Below, in pieces: positions 1 to 8,450 of a stretch of 64,000 nt of DNA (positions within the stretch are counted from its first letter, which is position 1; every line of letters starts with the position of its first letter). The notes beneath the pieces are model-generated. The model was not told the origin of the DNA. It was given only the letters and a program-made list of their open reading frames with translations, and did not search any database. Location: the NCBI GenBank assembly GCA_002898215.1, contig BEIF01000001.1, positions 1,029,602 to 1,093,601 of the forward strand, written 5' to 3'. Source of the stretch: a bacterium HR29 (GTDB taxonomy: Bacteria; Chloroflexota; Dehalococcoidia; Tepidiformales; Tepidiformaceae). Position numbers and translations under genes: made by a program.

Positions 1-196
1 CGAACCCGACGACGATGTTCAGCCCGAGCCCCAGAACCACGTAGAGCCCGACCAGGAAGAACACGCGCAGCCACGGGTCGGTGAAGAAGGGAACCGCCGG
101 GACGAGGGCGAAGAGCACGACCGCCGCGGCAGGGAGGAGGCGCCGGGCGACATCCCGCCGCGGCGGCACCTTCAGCCAGAGGCGAAGGTCAGGCAC
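1..196 (-). CDS. livM: Branched-chain amino acid ABC transporter permease LivM, N-terminal fragment
   Basis: Only the first 65 codons are in the window; the gene runs off the left edge. It begins with GTG at 196-194, overlapping the end of livH by 8 bases, which is typical of translational coupling. The visible N-terminus has a basic stretch followed by two hydrophobic segments containing LVPAVPFFTDPWLRVFF and a second run ending GLGLNIVVGF, the pattern of LivM-type inner-membrane permeases. It would pair with LivH to form the channel of the transporter for branched-chain or related amino acids. The assignment rests mainly on gene order (livK, livH, livM) and the short hydrophobic N-terminus. 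Confidence 0.82.
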   Translation of the reverse strand, partial: MPDLRLWLKVPPRRDVARRLLPAAAVVLFALVPAVPFFTDPWLRVFFLVGLYVVLGLGLNIVVGF

Positions 197-1136
197 GGCG
201 GCTCACCAGCTCGCCGAAGATGCCCGTAGGACGGAAGAGCAGGACGAGCACCAGGAGCGAGAAGGCGATGACGTCGCGCCACTCGTTGGGGAAGTTGAGG
301 CCGGGAATGGCGCTGAGCGCCTCCCGCCCCACTGTCTCCGCCAGGCCGAGGAAGTAGCCGCCCACCATCGCACCGGGGATGCTGCCGATCCCTCCGAGCA
401 CAGCGGCGGTGAACGCCTTGATTCCGGGAAGGAAGCCCATCGAGCCGCGGACCTGGAGGAAGAACAACCCCCACAGGACACCTGCCACACCGGCCATCGC
501 CGCGCCGAGCACGAAGGTCGTCACGATGGCGCGGTCGACGTCGATCCCCATGAGCGAGGCCGCGGTGCGGTTTTCCGCCACGGCACGGATGGAGCGTCCG
601 ACGGCGGTCCGCTGCACCACGATGTAGAGGAAGAGCATCATGGCCACGGAGCAGCCGACGAGGAAGAGCTGCAAGTAGGTGATGCGGAAGGCGCCGACCT
701 CGATGGAGCCGCTGGGGAAGATGCGCGGGTAGAAACTCGCCTTCGCGCCCGTGACGTCCAGGACGAGGAATTGGAGGAAGATCGAGGCCCCGATAGCCGT
801 AATGAGCGGGGCGAGTCGCGGCGCATTCCGTAGCGGCCGATAGGCGACCCGCTCCAGCACGACCGAGACGGACGCCGACGCCAGGGCGGCCCCGACGAAG
901 GCCGCCGCGATGGCGAGCACGACCATGGGGCCCGCGATGGACTCTCCGCCGAATGCGACCAGCACCCCGAATCCCGCGTACGACCCCAGCATGAACACTT
1001 CGCCGTGAGCGAAGTTAATCATCTTCAGGACGCCGTACACCATCGTGTAGCCGAGGGCGATGAGAGCGTACATGCTGCCGATGGTGAGGCCGTTCACCAC
1101 CTGGTCGAGCCAGAAAGACGTCGACGCCAGGAACAC
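189..1136 (-). CDS. livH: Branched-chain amino acid ABC transporter permease LivH
   Basis: A 315-residue polytopic membrane protein of the LivH family, one of the two channel subunits of the high-affinity branched-chain amino acid importer. The N-terminus carries the family signature GLTIGSMYALIALGYTMVYG followed by an INFAHGEVFMLG motif at about residues 39-50. Several further hydrophobic helices follow, and the C-terminal part contains GGIGSIPGAMVGG, the loop thought to contact the ATPase. The start is GTG at 1136 with a purine-rich GGAAGGGGAAG upstream. It lies downstream of livK, separated by a strong hairpin, and overlaps livM. Substrate specificity cannot be read from the sequence and could include urea or amides. 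Confidence 0.93.
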   Translation of the reverse strand: MFLASTSFWLDQVVNGLTIGSMYALIALGYTMVYGVLKMINFAHGEVFMLGSYAGFGVLVAFGGESIAGPMVVLAIAAAFVGAALASASVSVVLERVAYRPLRNAPRLAPLITAIGASIFLQFLVLDVTGAKASFYPRIFPSGSIEVGAFRITYLQLFLVGCSVAMMLFLYIVVQRTAVGRSIRAVAENRTAASLMGIDVDRAIVTTFVLGAAMAGVAGVLWGLFFLQVRGSMGFLPGIKAFTAAVLGGIGSIPGAMVGGYFLGLAETVGREALSAIPGLNFPNEWRDVIAFSLLVLVLLFRPTGIFGELVSRRA

Positions 1137-1160
1137 GGCTGCAGCTTCCCCTTCCGGACA

Positions 1161-1193
1161 CGAGGAGAGGCGCCGGTGGGGCGCCTCTCCTCG
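1161..1193 (-). promoter_or_regulatory. Intercistronic hairpin between livK and livH
   Basis: A perfect 14-bp inverted repeat (1161-1174 with 1180-1193) encloses a 5-nt loop in the 70-bp gap between the livK stop and the livH start. There is no T-run, so it is not a classical terminator. Hairpins at this position usually protect the upstream binding-protein mRNA from 3' exonucleases or partly attenuate the permease genes, giving excess binding protein. The structure is read directly; its function is inferred. Confidence 0.6.
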
Positions 1194-1206
1194 CGAACAC
1201 TTCCTC

Positions 1207-2430
1207 CTATTGCACCGGTTCGAACTTCCCGTTCCGGACCACGTAGAAGGAGATCTCGATGCCGGCCTTCCCGATGTTGTCGCCGTTCTCGCCGAACTCC
1301 ACCGGGCCGGAGGCGCCGGTGAACTTCTGCTTCCGCATCGCCTCGTTCAGCTTCCTGAGGTCGATGCGGAGGTTGTTGCCGTCCTTCTTGGCCACCTCCT
1401 GCAGCGCGCGGATGATGACCGTCGCCGCATCGTACGCCTCGGCGGTGAAGGGGCTATCCGACGGGTCGGAGCCGTACGCCTCCTGGAACTTCTGCTTGAA
1501 GGCGTCGAACTCCGGCCCGGGGGCGGGAGGCGAAGGCTGCGAGAGGTACGCACCCTCAGCGTCGCGGCCCGCGCCGCGGAGGAACTCGTCGTCGCGCACA
1601 CCGTCGCCCGAAAGGAACTTCACCTGCGGCAGCGCCCGCCGCAGCTGTTGGATGAACGGGGTCGCTTCGGCGTAGAAGCCGGAATGGTACACCAGGTCCG
1701 GGTTCTGCGCCTGGATCTTCGTCACGACGGCGCTGAAGTCGGTCGTCCGTTTCTCGTATCCATCGCGGCCGAGGATCCGCCCACCGAGGCGTTCGAACTC
1801 CTTGGCGAAGCTGTCGGCGAGCCCAGTGCCGTACACGTCCGTGTCGTGGACGATGTACGCCGTGCGAGCACCCAACTTTTCGTAGGCGAACTTCGCCTGG
1901 GCGATGCCCTGGAGTCCGTCGTTCGCCGGAATCCGCAGGGTCGTCACGTACGGCTTGCCGCGAGCCGGCTCGACCACCACGACCGCCGTTGCCGAGGGCG
2001 AGATGTGCGTGATGCCCGCCCTCTCGTACTCCGGCTGCGCGGCGACGACGCTCGAGCTGCAAATGGGCCCGACGACGGCCACCACGCCCTCCTGGATGAG
2101 CTGCGTGGCGGCGTTGACGCCGCCTTCGGACGAGCAAAGGTCGTCCCGGCGCACGAATTCGATGGAGAAGCCTTCGATCTGCACATCCTTGCCGGCAAGC
2201 TCGGCCGCCTGGGCGATCGGGACGCCCAGCGACTCGAGGTCGCCGCTGATCGCGGACGAGATGCCGATCTTGATCGGCTGCCCCGCTTGGATGGTGATGG
2301 TCTTGAAGCCGGCCGCCGATTCACCGCCCTCCTCGTCGTCGCCGCCGCAGGCCACCAGGGCGAGGCTCAAGACGGCAGCGAGCGCGAGAAGGAGCACCCA
2401 CGTCCGCCGGCGCGATCCTGGAGTGCGCAC
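1207..2430 (-). CDS. livK: Branched-chain amino acid ABC transporter substrate-binding lipoprotein
   Basis: A 407-residue periplasmic-binding-protein-like lipoprotein. The GTG start at 2430 is preceded by GGAGGGAAC; an in-frame frame extends further upstream but would put 33 extra residues before the signal peptide. The N-terminus has an RRR-containing basic region, a hydrophobic core and a lipobox LVAC, followed by an acidic GGDDEEGG linker. The mature part has the type-I binding fold typical of the LivJ/LivK family (IKIGISSAISGDLESLG at its start; AYIVHDTDVYGTGLADSF in the middle). It would capture the substrate outside the membrane and deliver it to LivH/LivM. A good promoter lies about 70 bases upstream of the start. 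Confidence 0.92.
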   Translation of the reverse strand: MRTPGSRRRTWVLLLALAAVLSLALVACGGDDEEGGESAAGFKTITIQAGQPIKIGISSAISGDLESLGVPIAQAAELAGKDVQIEGFSIEFVRRDDLCSSEGGVNAATQLIQEGVVAVVGPICSSSVVAAQPEYERAGITHISPSATAVVVVEPARGKPYVTTLRIPANDGLQGIAQAKFAYEKLGARTAYIVHDTDVYGTGLADSFAKEFERLGGRILGRDGYEKRTTDFSAVVTKIQAQNPDLVYHSGFYAEATPFIQQLRRALPQVKFLSGDGVRDDEFLRGAGRDAEGAYLSQPSPPAPGPEFDAFKQKFQEAYGSDPSDSPFTAEAYDAATVIIRALQEVAKKDGNNLRIDLRKLNEAMRKQKFTGASGPVEFGENGDNIGKAGIEISFYVVRNGKFEPVQ

Positions 2431-2500
2431 TGTTCCCTCCTCGGTGCTACGAGCTTCCCAGCGAGGGCGAAACTGTGATGCCCCGCCCCCGCCGCGGGAG

Positions 2501-2529
2501 ATACTAGGCCCGCCCGGCCTGCGGGTCAA
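2501..2529 (-). promoter_or_regulatory. Promoter of the liv operon
   Basis: Reading the minus strand, TTGACC (2529-2524) is separated by exactly 17 bp from TAGTAT (2506-2501), a good match to a sigma-A promoter. Transcription would begin near 2494, leaving a leader of about 64 nt before the livK GTG. Confidence 0.6.
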
Positions 2530-2571
2530 GAAATTTGACGGCAGGCGCGAAAGAGTACGGAGCGCCGAGCC

Positions 2572-2925
2572 TCAATCGCCGGTGGGGTACCCGGCGGCAA
2601 CCCAAGCATCGGTGCCGCCTTCGACATTGAACAGCTCGTAACCCTGGAGCCCCGCCGCCACGAGGAACTCGGCAGCCAGGGCGCTGCGCTGACCCGATTT
2701 GCAGATGATGAGGATCTCCTTCTTGTCACCCGCGAAGTCGCGGATCTCGTCCAGGTGCTGGATGACCGTGTTCACCGGGAAGAGCCGCACCCCCTTGGCG
2801 TGCACTTGGGCGTACTCGTGCGGCTCGCGGACGTCGATCATCACGGCAGTGCCAGCGTCCAGCTTCTGCTTCGCCTCCTCCACCGTAATGCGCGCGAAGG
2901 GCTCGCGCGGGTCCTTCGTTACCAT
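2572..2925 (-). CDS. Single-domain rhodanese (sulfurtransferase-like) protein
   Basis: A 117-residue cytoplasmic protein consisting of one rhodanese domain. The active-site loop CKSGQRS is present with the catalytic cysteine at about residue 76, and the fold signatures MIDVREPHEYAQVH and YELFNVEGGTDAWVAAGYP flank it. The ATG at 2925 is preceded by GAGGAGG. Single-domain rhodaneses carry a persulfide and serve varied sulfur-transfer jobs; nothing nearby identifies a partner. It is co-oriented with the liv genes, but livK has its own promoter, so it is probably a separate unit. Confidence 0.9.
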   Translation of the reverse strand: MVTKDPREPFARITVEEAKQKLDAGTAVMIDVREPHEYAQVHAKGVRLFPVNTVIQHLDEIRDFAGDKKEILIICKSGQRSALAAEFLVAAGLQGYELFNVEGGTDAWVAAGYPTGD

Positions 2926-3023
2926 GGGCTCGGCCTCCTCGCTCGTGGGGTCTTGCGGCCTCAGCGTAGCACGCCGCCAGCGAAGATTGTTGACTAAGTC
3001 GCTCGCTCCAGGAGAGAACAACC

Positions 3024-3866
3024 ATGCCAGTACCCTCGATCGTTCCCCCGCTCGCCGACGTCCTCGACCGCTGGCGGGCCGCAATCCGGGCCAACCGCGA
3101 GCAGGTGGAGCGCGTCCGTCCCGGTCCGGAGCGAAGCGACTTCTATGCGCCCGTCGCTGCCCAGTTCGCCGGCGACCCGGACCGCACGGGGGACCCCGTC
3201 CTCGACGTCCTCCGCGAGCTGGTCCACCCGGGCGAGGCGCTCCTCGATATCGGTGCGGGCGGTGGACGGTACGCGCTGCCCTTGGCACGGATCGCCCGCG
3301 AGGTGATCGCGGTCGAACCCTCCGAGTCGATGCGGAGCGTCCTCGCCGAGGCGACAGCCCGGCACGGAATGGCGAACATCCGCATCGTCGCCTCAGCCTG
3401 GCCGATGGCCGAGCCACCCCGAGCCGACGTGGCGCTCGCCTCGCACGTGGGCTACGACATCGAGCCCATCGGCGAGTTCCTCGACGCGATGGAGGCGGCA
3501 GCTCGCCGCCTCTGCGTCGCGGTGTTCGCCGCGACAGCCCCCAGCGACCAGGCATCGCCCCTCTGGGAGGCGGTCCACGGGGAGCCGCGGGCGCGGCTGC
3601 CGGCGCTTCCCGAATTCCTCATCCTGCAGCTGGCCCGGGGACGGCTGTTCGAAGTGCGTCTCGTGGAACTGCAACGGCCACGGTACCCGAACTTCGAGCG
3701 TGCGCTGGAAACGGCGCGCTTCCGGACATGGGTGGCACCGGGCACCGAGGCCGAACGGCGCCTGGCAGACGCCCTTCGTGCCCGGCTACGTCCCGCACCG
3801 GACGGCGGGCTGGAATCGGCCGACCCTCCCCTCACCGTGGGCATCGTGAGCTGGGCGCCTCGCTAG
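3024..3866 (+). CDS. Class I SAM-dependent methyltransferase
   Basis: A 280-residue protein with a Rossmann-type methyltransferase core. Motif I is LLDIGAGGGRYALPLA (about residues 74-89), followed by an acidic strand-2 end in VIAVEPSESM and a motif-IV-like region RADVALASHVGYD. The ATG at 3024 follows AGGAGAG at a good distance. Substrate is not evident: the C-terminal half lacks a recognisable specificity domain. It converges on fbiC with a 4-bp tail-to-tail overlap, so no shared transcription is implied. Confidence 0.82.
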   Translation: MPVPSIVPPLADVLDRWRAAIRANREQVERVRPGPERSDFYAPVAAQFAGDPDRTGDPVLDVLRELVHPGEALLDIGAGGGRYALPLARIAREVIAVEPSESMRSVLAEATARHGMANIRIVASAWPMAEPPRADVALASHVGYDIEPIGEFLDAMEAAARRLCVAVFAATAPSDQASPLWEAVHGEPRARLPALPEFLILQLARGRLFEVRLVELQRPRYPNFERALETARFRTWVAPGTEAERRLADALRARLRPAPDGGLESADPPLTVGIVSWAPR

Positions 3867-6331
3867 GGCGCAACGAGCGGGAGCGGCTCTCCTCCCCTTC
3901 GTCGGGCGTACGCCTTCGCCGGCGTCTGGACGATGGGCGCGAGCGGTGGCGCGCCGTAGCTTCGGCGCACCTGGGCCTCCGGAGGAACGCCGTACGTCGT
4001 CGTCCGCTGGCGCGGGATGCGGCCGACGGAGCGGATGAGCTCGTCCATCCGTTCGGGCGGCATCTCCTGTCCGTGCTGGGTGCCGGCCGCACGGGAGATG
4101 CTCTCGTTCATGAGGGTGCCGCCGAGATCGTTGGCCCCAGCCTGGAGGCAGGCCTTGACGCCCTCCGGTCCCATCTTCACCCACGACACCTGGATGTTCC
4201 GGATGAGCGGATGGAGGGCGAGACGGCCGACCGCGTGCATCAGGACCGCCTCGCGGAAGGTCGGACCACGCCGGCTGCGACCCTTGAGGTAGATGGGCGC
4301 CTCCATGTGGACGAAGGGCAGCGGCACGAACTCCGTGATGCCACCGGTACGGGCCTGCAGGTCGCGGAGGCGGAGCAGGTGCCGAGCCCAGTGCTCGGGG
4401 CGCTCGACGTGCCCGAACATGATCGTCGACGTCGTTGGGATGCCGAGCTCGTGCGCCGTCGCCACCACCTCGAGCCACTGGTCGGTGGTGAGCTTGTCGG
4501 GGCAGATGACCTGGCGCACCTCGTCGTCGAGGATTTCGGCGGCCGTGCCCGGGAGCGTACCGAGCCCCGCCGCCTTCAGCCGGAGGAGGAACTCGCGTAC
4601 GGAGAGGCCGAGCGTCGCCGCTCCCTGCCACACCTCGAGGGGAGAGAACGCGTGGATGTGGATGCCGGGGACGGCTTCCTTGACGGCAGCGGCGATTCGC
4701 AGGTACGTCTCCCCGGTGTAGTCGGGGTGGATCCCCCCCTGCATGCAGACTTCGGTGGCGCCGCGCTCCCACGCCTCCCGCGCCCGCCGGACGATCTCCC
4801 CCAACTCGAGGTCGTAGGGAGCGCCGCGGAGGTTCTCGCTGAGCTTCCCCTTGGAGAAGGCACAGAACTGACACCGGAAGTAGCAGACGTTGGTGTAGTT
4901 GATGTTCCGGTTGACGACGTACGTCACGACGTCGCCGTTCACCGCGCGCCGTAGCCGGTCGGCGGCGTCGCACACGGCGGCGAAATCGGCCCCTCTCGCT
5001 TCGAAGAGGCGGACGATCTCCGGCTCGGTCAGGCGCTGGCCCTCCAGGGCCCGCTCGATGATGCGCTGCACCTCGAGCGAGGGCTGCAGCTCGCCGCTCC
5101 CAGGGGCGGAGGCGGGAGCGAAGCGGTACCCGGACGGCACCTCGGTCCGCAGCCCCGGCGACCAGTCATCGGTTCGGGCGAAGCCCTCCGCGTCGATGGC
5201 ACGGAGGACGTGCGGCGCCATCGCCCGGTCCTGCCAGCGGTCGCTGGCGAGGGCGTAGGCGGGGTACACGGCCAACCGCTCCACCAGCACCTTGCCCGCC
5301 TCGGCCGTCTTCCGGCGAAGCTCCTCGAGGTGCGGCCAGGGCGCTTCCGGATTCACGTGGTCGATGGTCACCGGCGAAACGCCGCCCCAATCGTTCAGGC
5401 CTGCGGCCACCAACCGTTGGTACACGCCGGGGCTGAGGTTCGGCGGCGCTTGGATGTTCATCTCCGGCCCGAAGAGGATGCGGGCGACGGCAATGGTCCA
5501 GAGCAGGTCGTCGAGGTCCGGTTCGGGCCAGTGGGCCATCTTCGTGCCCGGCTTCGCCCGGAAGTTCTGGATTATGACCTCCTGGATGTGGCCGTAACGG
5601 TCGTGGAGGTCGCGCAGGGCGAGGAGTGACTCGATGCGCTCCCGGCGCGTCTCCCCGATGCCGATGAGGATGCCGCTGGTGAAGGGCACGCGAAGCTCCC
5701 CGGCGAGGCGGATGGTCTCGAGGCGCGCCTCGGGGCGTTTGTCCGGCGAGCCGTAGTGGGGCATCCCCCGCTCGAGGAGGCGGGGGGAGATCGATTCGAG
5801 CATGATCCCCTGGGAAACGGAGACCCGGCGAAGCTGGGCGATCTGCTCCCCGGTCATGACGCCCGGGTTTGCGTGGGGCAAGAGGCCCGTTTCCTCGAGG
5901 ACGAGCTTCGCCATCGCCTCGAGGTAGTCGATGGTGCTCCGGTACCCCATGGCCTCGAGCTCCCGCCGCGCCACCTTGTAGCGGAGCTCCGGCTTGTCGC
6001 CCAGGGTGAAGAGCGCCTCGTGGCAGCCGGCCGCGGCACCCGCACGGGCGATTGCGAGCACCTCGTCCGGCGTCATGTAGGCGCGCTCCCCCGGCCGCGG
6101 CGGGCGAGCGAAGGTGCAGTAGTGGCACACATCGCGGCAGAGCTGTGTCAGCGGAATGAAGACCTTGCGGGAGTAGGAGACGCGGTCCCCGTGTCCCCGG
6201 TCGCGAAGCTCGGCCGCCACGTCCAGAAGGGGCGGGAGGTCGGTCTCCTCGGCGAGGGCGAGGGCTTCGGCGGCGTCGGGGCGGCGACCGTCCCGGACAG
6301 CGGCGAGCAGGCGGCGAGTCGAATCCAGCAT
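3863..6331 (-). CDS. fbiC: 7,8-didemethyl-8-hydroxy-5-deazariboflavin synthase FbiC (fused CofG/CofH)
   Basis: An 822-residue double radical-SAM enzyme that builds F0, the deazaflavin core of coenzyme F420, from a pyrimidine precursor and tyrosine. The N-terminal CofG-like half has its 4Fe-4S motif CRDVCHYC at about residues 65-72; the C-terminal CofH-like half has CYFRCQFC near residue 484. Both halves are full length and in one frame, the arrangement known from actinobacteria and some Chloroflexota. The ATG at 6331 (after GGGGGA) is preferred over an in-frame start 63 bases upstream because a promoter sits at 6373-6401 and would start transcription near 6366. The LLM-type oxidoreductase at 36.1 kb is a plausible F420 user. 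Confidence 0.96.
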   Translation of the reverse strand: MLDSTRRLLAAVRDGRRPDAAEALALAEETDLPPLLDVAAELRDRGHGDRVSYSRKVFIPLTQLCRDVCHYCTFARPPRPGERAYMTPDEVLAIARAGAAAGCHEALFTLGDKPELRYKVARRELEAMGYRSTIDYLEAMAKLVLEETGLLPHANPGVMTGEQIAQLRRVSVSQGIMLESISPRLLERGMPHYGSPDKRPEARLETIRLAGELRVPFTSGILIGIGETRRERIESLLALRDLHDRYGHIQEVIIQNFRAKPGTKMAHWPEPDLDDLLWTIAVARILFGPEMNIQAPPNLSPGVYQRLVAAGLNDWGGVSPVTIDHVNPEAPWPHLEELRRKTAEAGKVLVERLAVYPAYALASDRWQDRAMAPHVLRAIDAEGFARTDDWSPGLRTEVPSGYRFAPASAPGSGELQPSLEVQRIIERALEGQRLTEPEIVRLFEARGADFAAVCDAADRLRRAVNGDVVTYVVNRNINYTNVCYFRCQFCAFSKGKLSENLRGAPYDLELGEIVRRAREAWERGATEVCMQGGIHPDYTGETYLRIAAAVKEAVPGIHIHAFSPLEVWQGAATLGLSVREFLLRLKAAGLGTLPGTAAEILDDEVRQVICPDKLTTDQWLEVVATAHELGIPTTSTIMFGHVERPEHWARHLLRLRDLQARTGGITEFVPLPFVHMEAPIYLKGRSRRGPTFREAVLMHAVGRLALHPLIRNIQVSWVKMGPEGVKACLQAGANDLGGTLMNESISRAAGTQHGQEMPPERMDELIRSVGRIPRQRTTTYGVPPEAQVRRSYGAPPLAPIVQTPAKAYARRRGGEPLPLVAP

Positions 6332-6372
6332 CGGTCGTCCCCCGAGAGCGAGTTCGCGATTCGGTCTTGCTC

Positions 6373-6401
6373 TTTGTAGCGAATTTGGTTTCAATTGGCA
6401 A
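6373..6401 (-). promoter_or_regulatory. fbiC promoter, overlapping the hxlR-type regulator promoter
   Basis: On the minus strand TTGCCA (6401-6396) and TACAAA (6378-6373) are spaced by 17 bp in an A+T-rich island that stands out from its surroundings. On the plus strand the same island offers a weaker TTGCTC (6367-6372), 17 bp, TTCAAT (6390-6395), which would start transcription just before the GTG of the divergent regulator. The two promoters interlock almost completely, so a protein bound here would affect both genes. Confidence 0.5.
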
Positions 6402-6405
6402 CGCA

Positions 6406-6858
6406 GTGGCCGTCATCCGCCGGAAGGTGCGCTGTCCGATTGCCGCGACGCTCGACCTCGTCGGCGACCCGTGGACCTTGCTCATCATCCGCGACCTACT
6501 CCGCGGGAAGCGGCGGTTCAGCGAGCTCCGGCGCTCGGTGGAGGGCATCAGCACGTCCATCCTCTCTGCGCGGCTGAAGGCGCTGGAAGAGGCGGGCGTC
6601 GTCACGCGTCGCTTCTACTGCGAGCACCCGCCGCGGGCCGAGTACCTCCTCACGCCGAAGGGTCATGCCCTCGGTGTGGTGGTGGGCGCCATGGCTTCGT
6701 GGGGCGAGCGGTACGCCGAGCACGACCTCGTCCTCGTCGACCGCGACTGCGGCCACGGGCTCGACGTCATCTACCACTGCCCCACCTGTGCCCGCCCCGC
6801 CCCACGCTCGCGGGCGCGATTCGTGCCCGTGCGCGACGGCGCCGCTCGAAGCGGGTAA
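6406..6858 (+). CDS. HxlR-family winged-helix transcriptional regulator
   Basis: A 150-residue HxlR/MarR-like DNA-binding protein. It has the family opening Cys-Pro-Ile-Ala (Cys10), then LDLVGDPWTLLIIRDLLRGK with the HTH in RRFSELRRSVEGISTSILS and the wing after LEEAGVVTRR. A conserved cysteine at this position acts as a redox or electrophile sensor in some relatives. GTG 6406 is chosen because family members start about ten residues before that cysteine; TTG at 6385 or 6367 is possible. The C-terminal extension holds a Cys-Pro-Thr-Cys pair near DVIYHCPTCARP that may bind zinc, unusual for the family. It is divergent from fbiC with overlapping promoters, so control of fbiC or itself is likely but unproven. 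Confidence 0.88.
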   Translation: MAVIRRKVRCPIAATLDLVGDPWTLLIIRDLLRGKRRFSELRRSVEGISTSILSARLKALEEAGVVTRRFYCEHPPRAEYLLTPKGHALGVVVGAMASWGERYAEHDLVLVDRDCGHGLDVIYHCPTCARPAPRSRARFVPVRDGAARSG

Positions 6859-6880
6859 GATTGCAAGGAGAAAGGGTGCC

Positions 6881-6906
6881 GCGCGCTGCAGTCCGCTGCA
6901 GCGCGC
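6881..6906 (+). terminator. Strong hairpin after the HxlR-type regulator
   Basis: A perfect 11-bp inverted repeat (6881-6891 with 6896-6906) with the 4-nt loop TCCG lies 22 bases after the regulator stop codon and 36 bases before coaE. No clear T-run follows directly, although GGGGTTTTCGTTTG comes 25 bases later. It is best read as a terminator or partial attenuator separating the regulator from the coaE operon. Confidence 0.5.
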
Positions 6907-6942
6907 TTCATCCATCCCATTCGCCTGAGGCGGGGTTTTCGT

Positions 6943-7569
6943 TTGTTCGTCATCGGCCTGACGGGAGGGATCGCCAGCGGGAAATCGACGGTGGCCGGGT
7001 ATTTCCGCGAGCGTGGCGTGCCGGTCATCGATGCCGACATCCTCGGTCACCGCACGTACGAACCCGGTGCCGAGGCGTACTCGAAGGTCATCGAGGCCTT
7101 CGGGAACGACATCCTCGCCGCCGACGGCACCATTGACCGGAAGGTGCTGGGCGCCAAGGTGTTCGGCAAGCCTCAGGAGCTGAAGCGGCTGACCGACATC
7201 GTGTGGCCGGCCATTCGCCGCCTGGCGAGCCAAGAGCTCGCGGAGCTCGAGGCGGGCGGCAACGAGCTGGCGGTCCTCGAGGCCGCGGTCCTTCTGGAAG
7301 CGGGCTGGGAAGACCTCACCGACGAAATCTGGGCCGTCATCGTCGAGCCGGAGCTGGCAGTTCAGCGGCTCCGCTCGCGGAACGGCCTCGACGAGGCAGC
7401 GGCCTGGGCGAGAATTCGCTCGCAGTTGAGCAACGAAGAACGAGTGCGGCGCGCGCACGTGGTCATCGAGAACAACGGGACGCTGGACGAGCTCCGCGAC
7501 CGCTTCGAGCGGGAGTGGAACGCGCTCTCCGCGCGCGTGCGGGCAGCCGCCGGGAGGGAACGAGCGTGA
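6943..7569 (+). CDS. coaE: Dephospho-CoA kinase
   Basis: A 208-residue P-loop kinase that phosphorylates the ribose 3'-OH of dephospho-CoA, the last step of coenzyme A synthesis. The Walker A motif [10 protein letters not shown] is at residues 7-16, followed by the family motif [11 protein letters not shown] and the [12 protein letters not shown] region. The start is TTG at 6943; no ATG or GTG in frame gives a complete N-terminus, and the upstream SD is poor. The stop overlaps the GTG of the next gene by 4 bases, so coaE appears to lead the operon containing the AAA+ ATPase and the von Willebrand protein. Confidence 0.95.
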   Translation: MFVIGLTGGIASGKSTVAGYFRERGVPVIDADILGHRTYEPGAEAYSKVIEAFGNDILAADGTIDRKVLGAKVFGKPQELKRLTDIVWPAIRRLASQELAELEAGGNELAVLEAAVLLEAGWEDLTDEIWAVIVEPELAVQRLRSRNGLDEAAAWARIRSQLSNEERVRRAHVVIENNGTLDELRDRFEREWNALSARVRAAAGRERA

Positions 7570-8450
7570 CGGAGACCGCACCGAAGGGCGCGACCATCTA
7601 CGCCGTCGAGGAGTACACCCTCGCCGAGGAGCCGTACTACCTCCCCATCGGCGACGAGGTCGAACTCTTCGAATCGGCATACGAACAGCACATCCCGGTG
7701 CTGCTGAAGGGGCCTACCGGCTGCGGCAAGACGCGGTTCGTCGAATACATGGCGTACCGCCTGGGTCGGCCGATCACCAAGATCTCGCCGGGCAGCGGCC
7801 GCCACGAGGAGCACCGCGTGCCGCTCATCACGGTCGCCTGCCATGAGGACCTCACCGCCAGCGACCTGGTGGGGCGCTACCTCCTCGACGTCGATGGCAC
7901 GCGCTGGATCGACGGACCCCTCACCCGAGCGGTGAAGAGCGGCGCCATCTGCTACCTCGACGAGGTTGTCGAGGCGCGGAAGGACACCACCGTCCTCATC
8001 CACCCGCTCACCGACTACCGGCGCCTGCTGCCGGTGGAGAAGCTGGGGCAGGTGATCGAGGCGGCCGACGGCTTCCTCCTCGTCATCTCCTATAACCCCG
8101 GATACCAGAGCGCGCTCAAGGACCTGAAGCATTCGACGCGGCAGCGCTTCATCGCCATCGAGTTCACCTACCCTCCGCGCGAACAGGAGGCGGAGATCAT
8201 CGCCCACGAATCGGGGGTCGACCGGGCGACGGCCCGCGATTTGGCCCGCCTGGGCGAGAAGGTGAGGAACCTGAAGGAGCACGGCCTGGGAGAGGGGGTC
8301 AGCACGCGGCTTCTCATCTACGCCGGGAAGCTCATCGCCAAGGGGATCGCCCCCCGGCGGGCGTGCCAGGTGGCCATCACCTGGGCCCTCACCGACGACC
8401 GGGAAGTGCAGCGGAGCATCGAGGAGGTCGTCACCTCGATTTTCGAATGA
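7566..8450 (+). CDS. MoxR-type AAA+ ATPase of the CbbQ/NirQ/NorQ/GvpN family
   Basis: A 294-residue AAA+ ATPase. Walker A is GPTGCGKT (residues 49-56), Walker B is [10 protein letters not shown], and a sensor region [16 protein letters not shown] follows; the C-terminal CbbQ-type extension contains [15 protein letters not shown] 7566 overlaps the coaE stop. Family members work with a von Willebrand A partner (CbbO, NorD) as mechanical chaperones that remodel or load metal into a client enzyme. The partner here is the 1,077-residue protein two genes downstream. No nitric oxide reductase, RubisCO or gas-vesicle client lies in the window, so the target is unknown. Confidence 0.9.
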   Translation: MTETAPKGATIYAVEEYTLAEEPYYLPIGDEVELFESAYEQHIPVLLKGPTGCGKTRFVEYMAYRLGRPITKISPGSGRHEEHRVPLITVACHEDLTASDLVGRYLLDVDGTRWIDGPLTRAVKSGAICYLDEVVEARKDTTVLIHPLTDYRRLLPVEKLGQVIEAADGFLLVISYNPGYQSALKDLKHSTRQRFIAIEFTYPPREQEAEIIAHESGVDRATARDLARLGEKVRNLKEHGLGEGVSTRLLIYAGKLIAKGIAPRRACQVAITWALTDDREVQRSIEEVVTSIFE

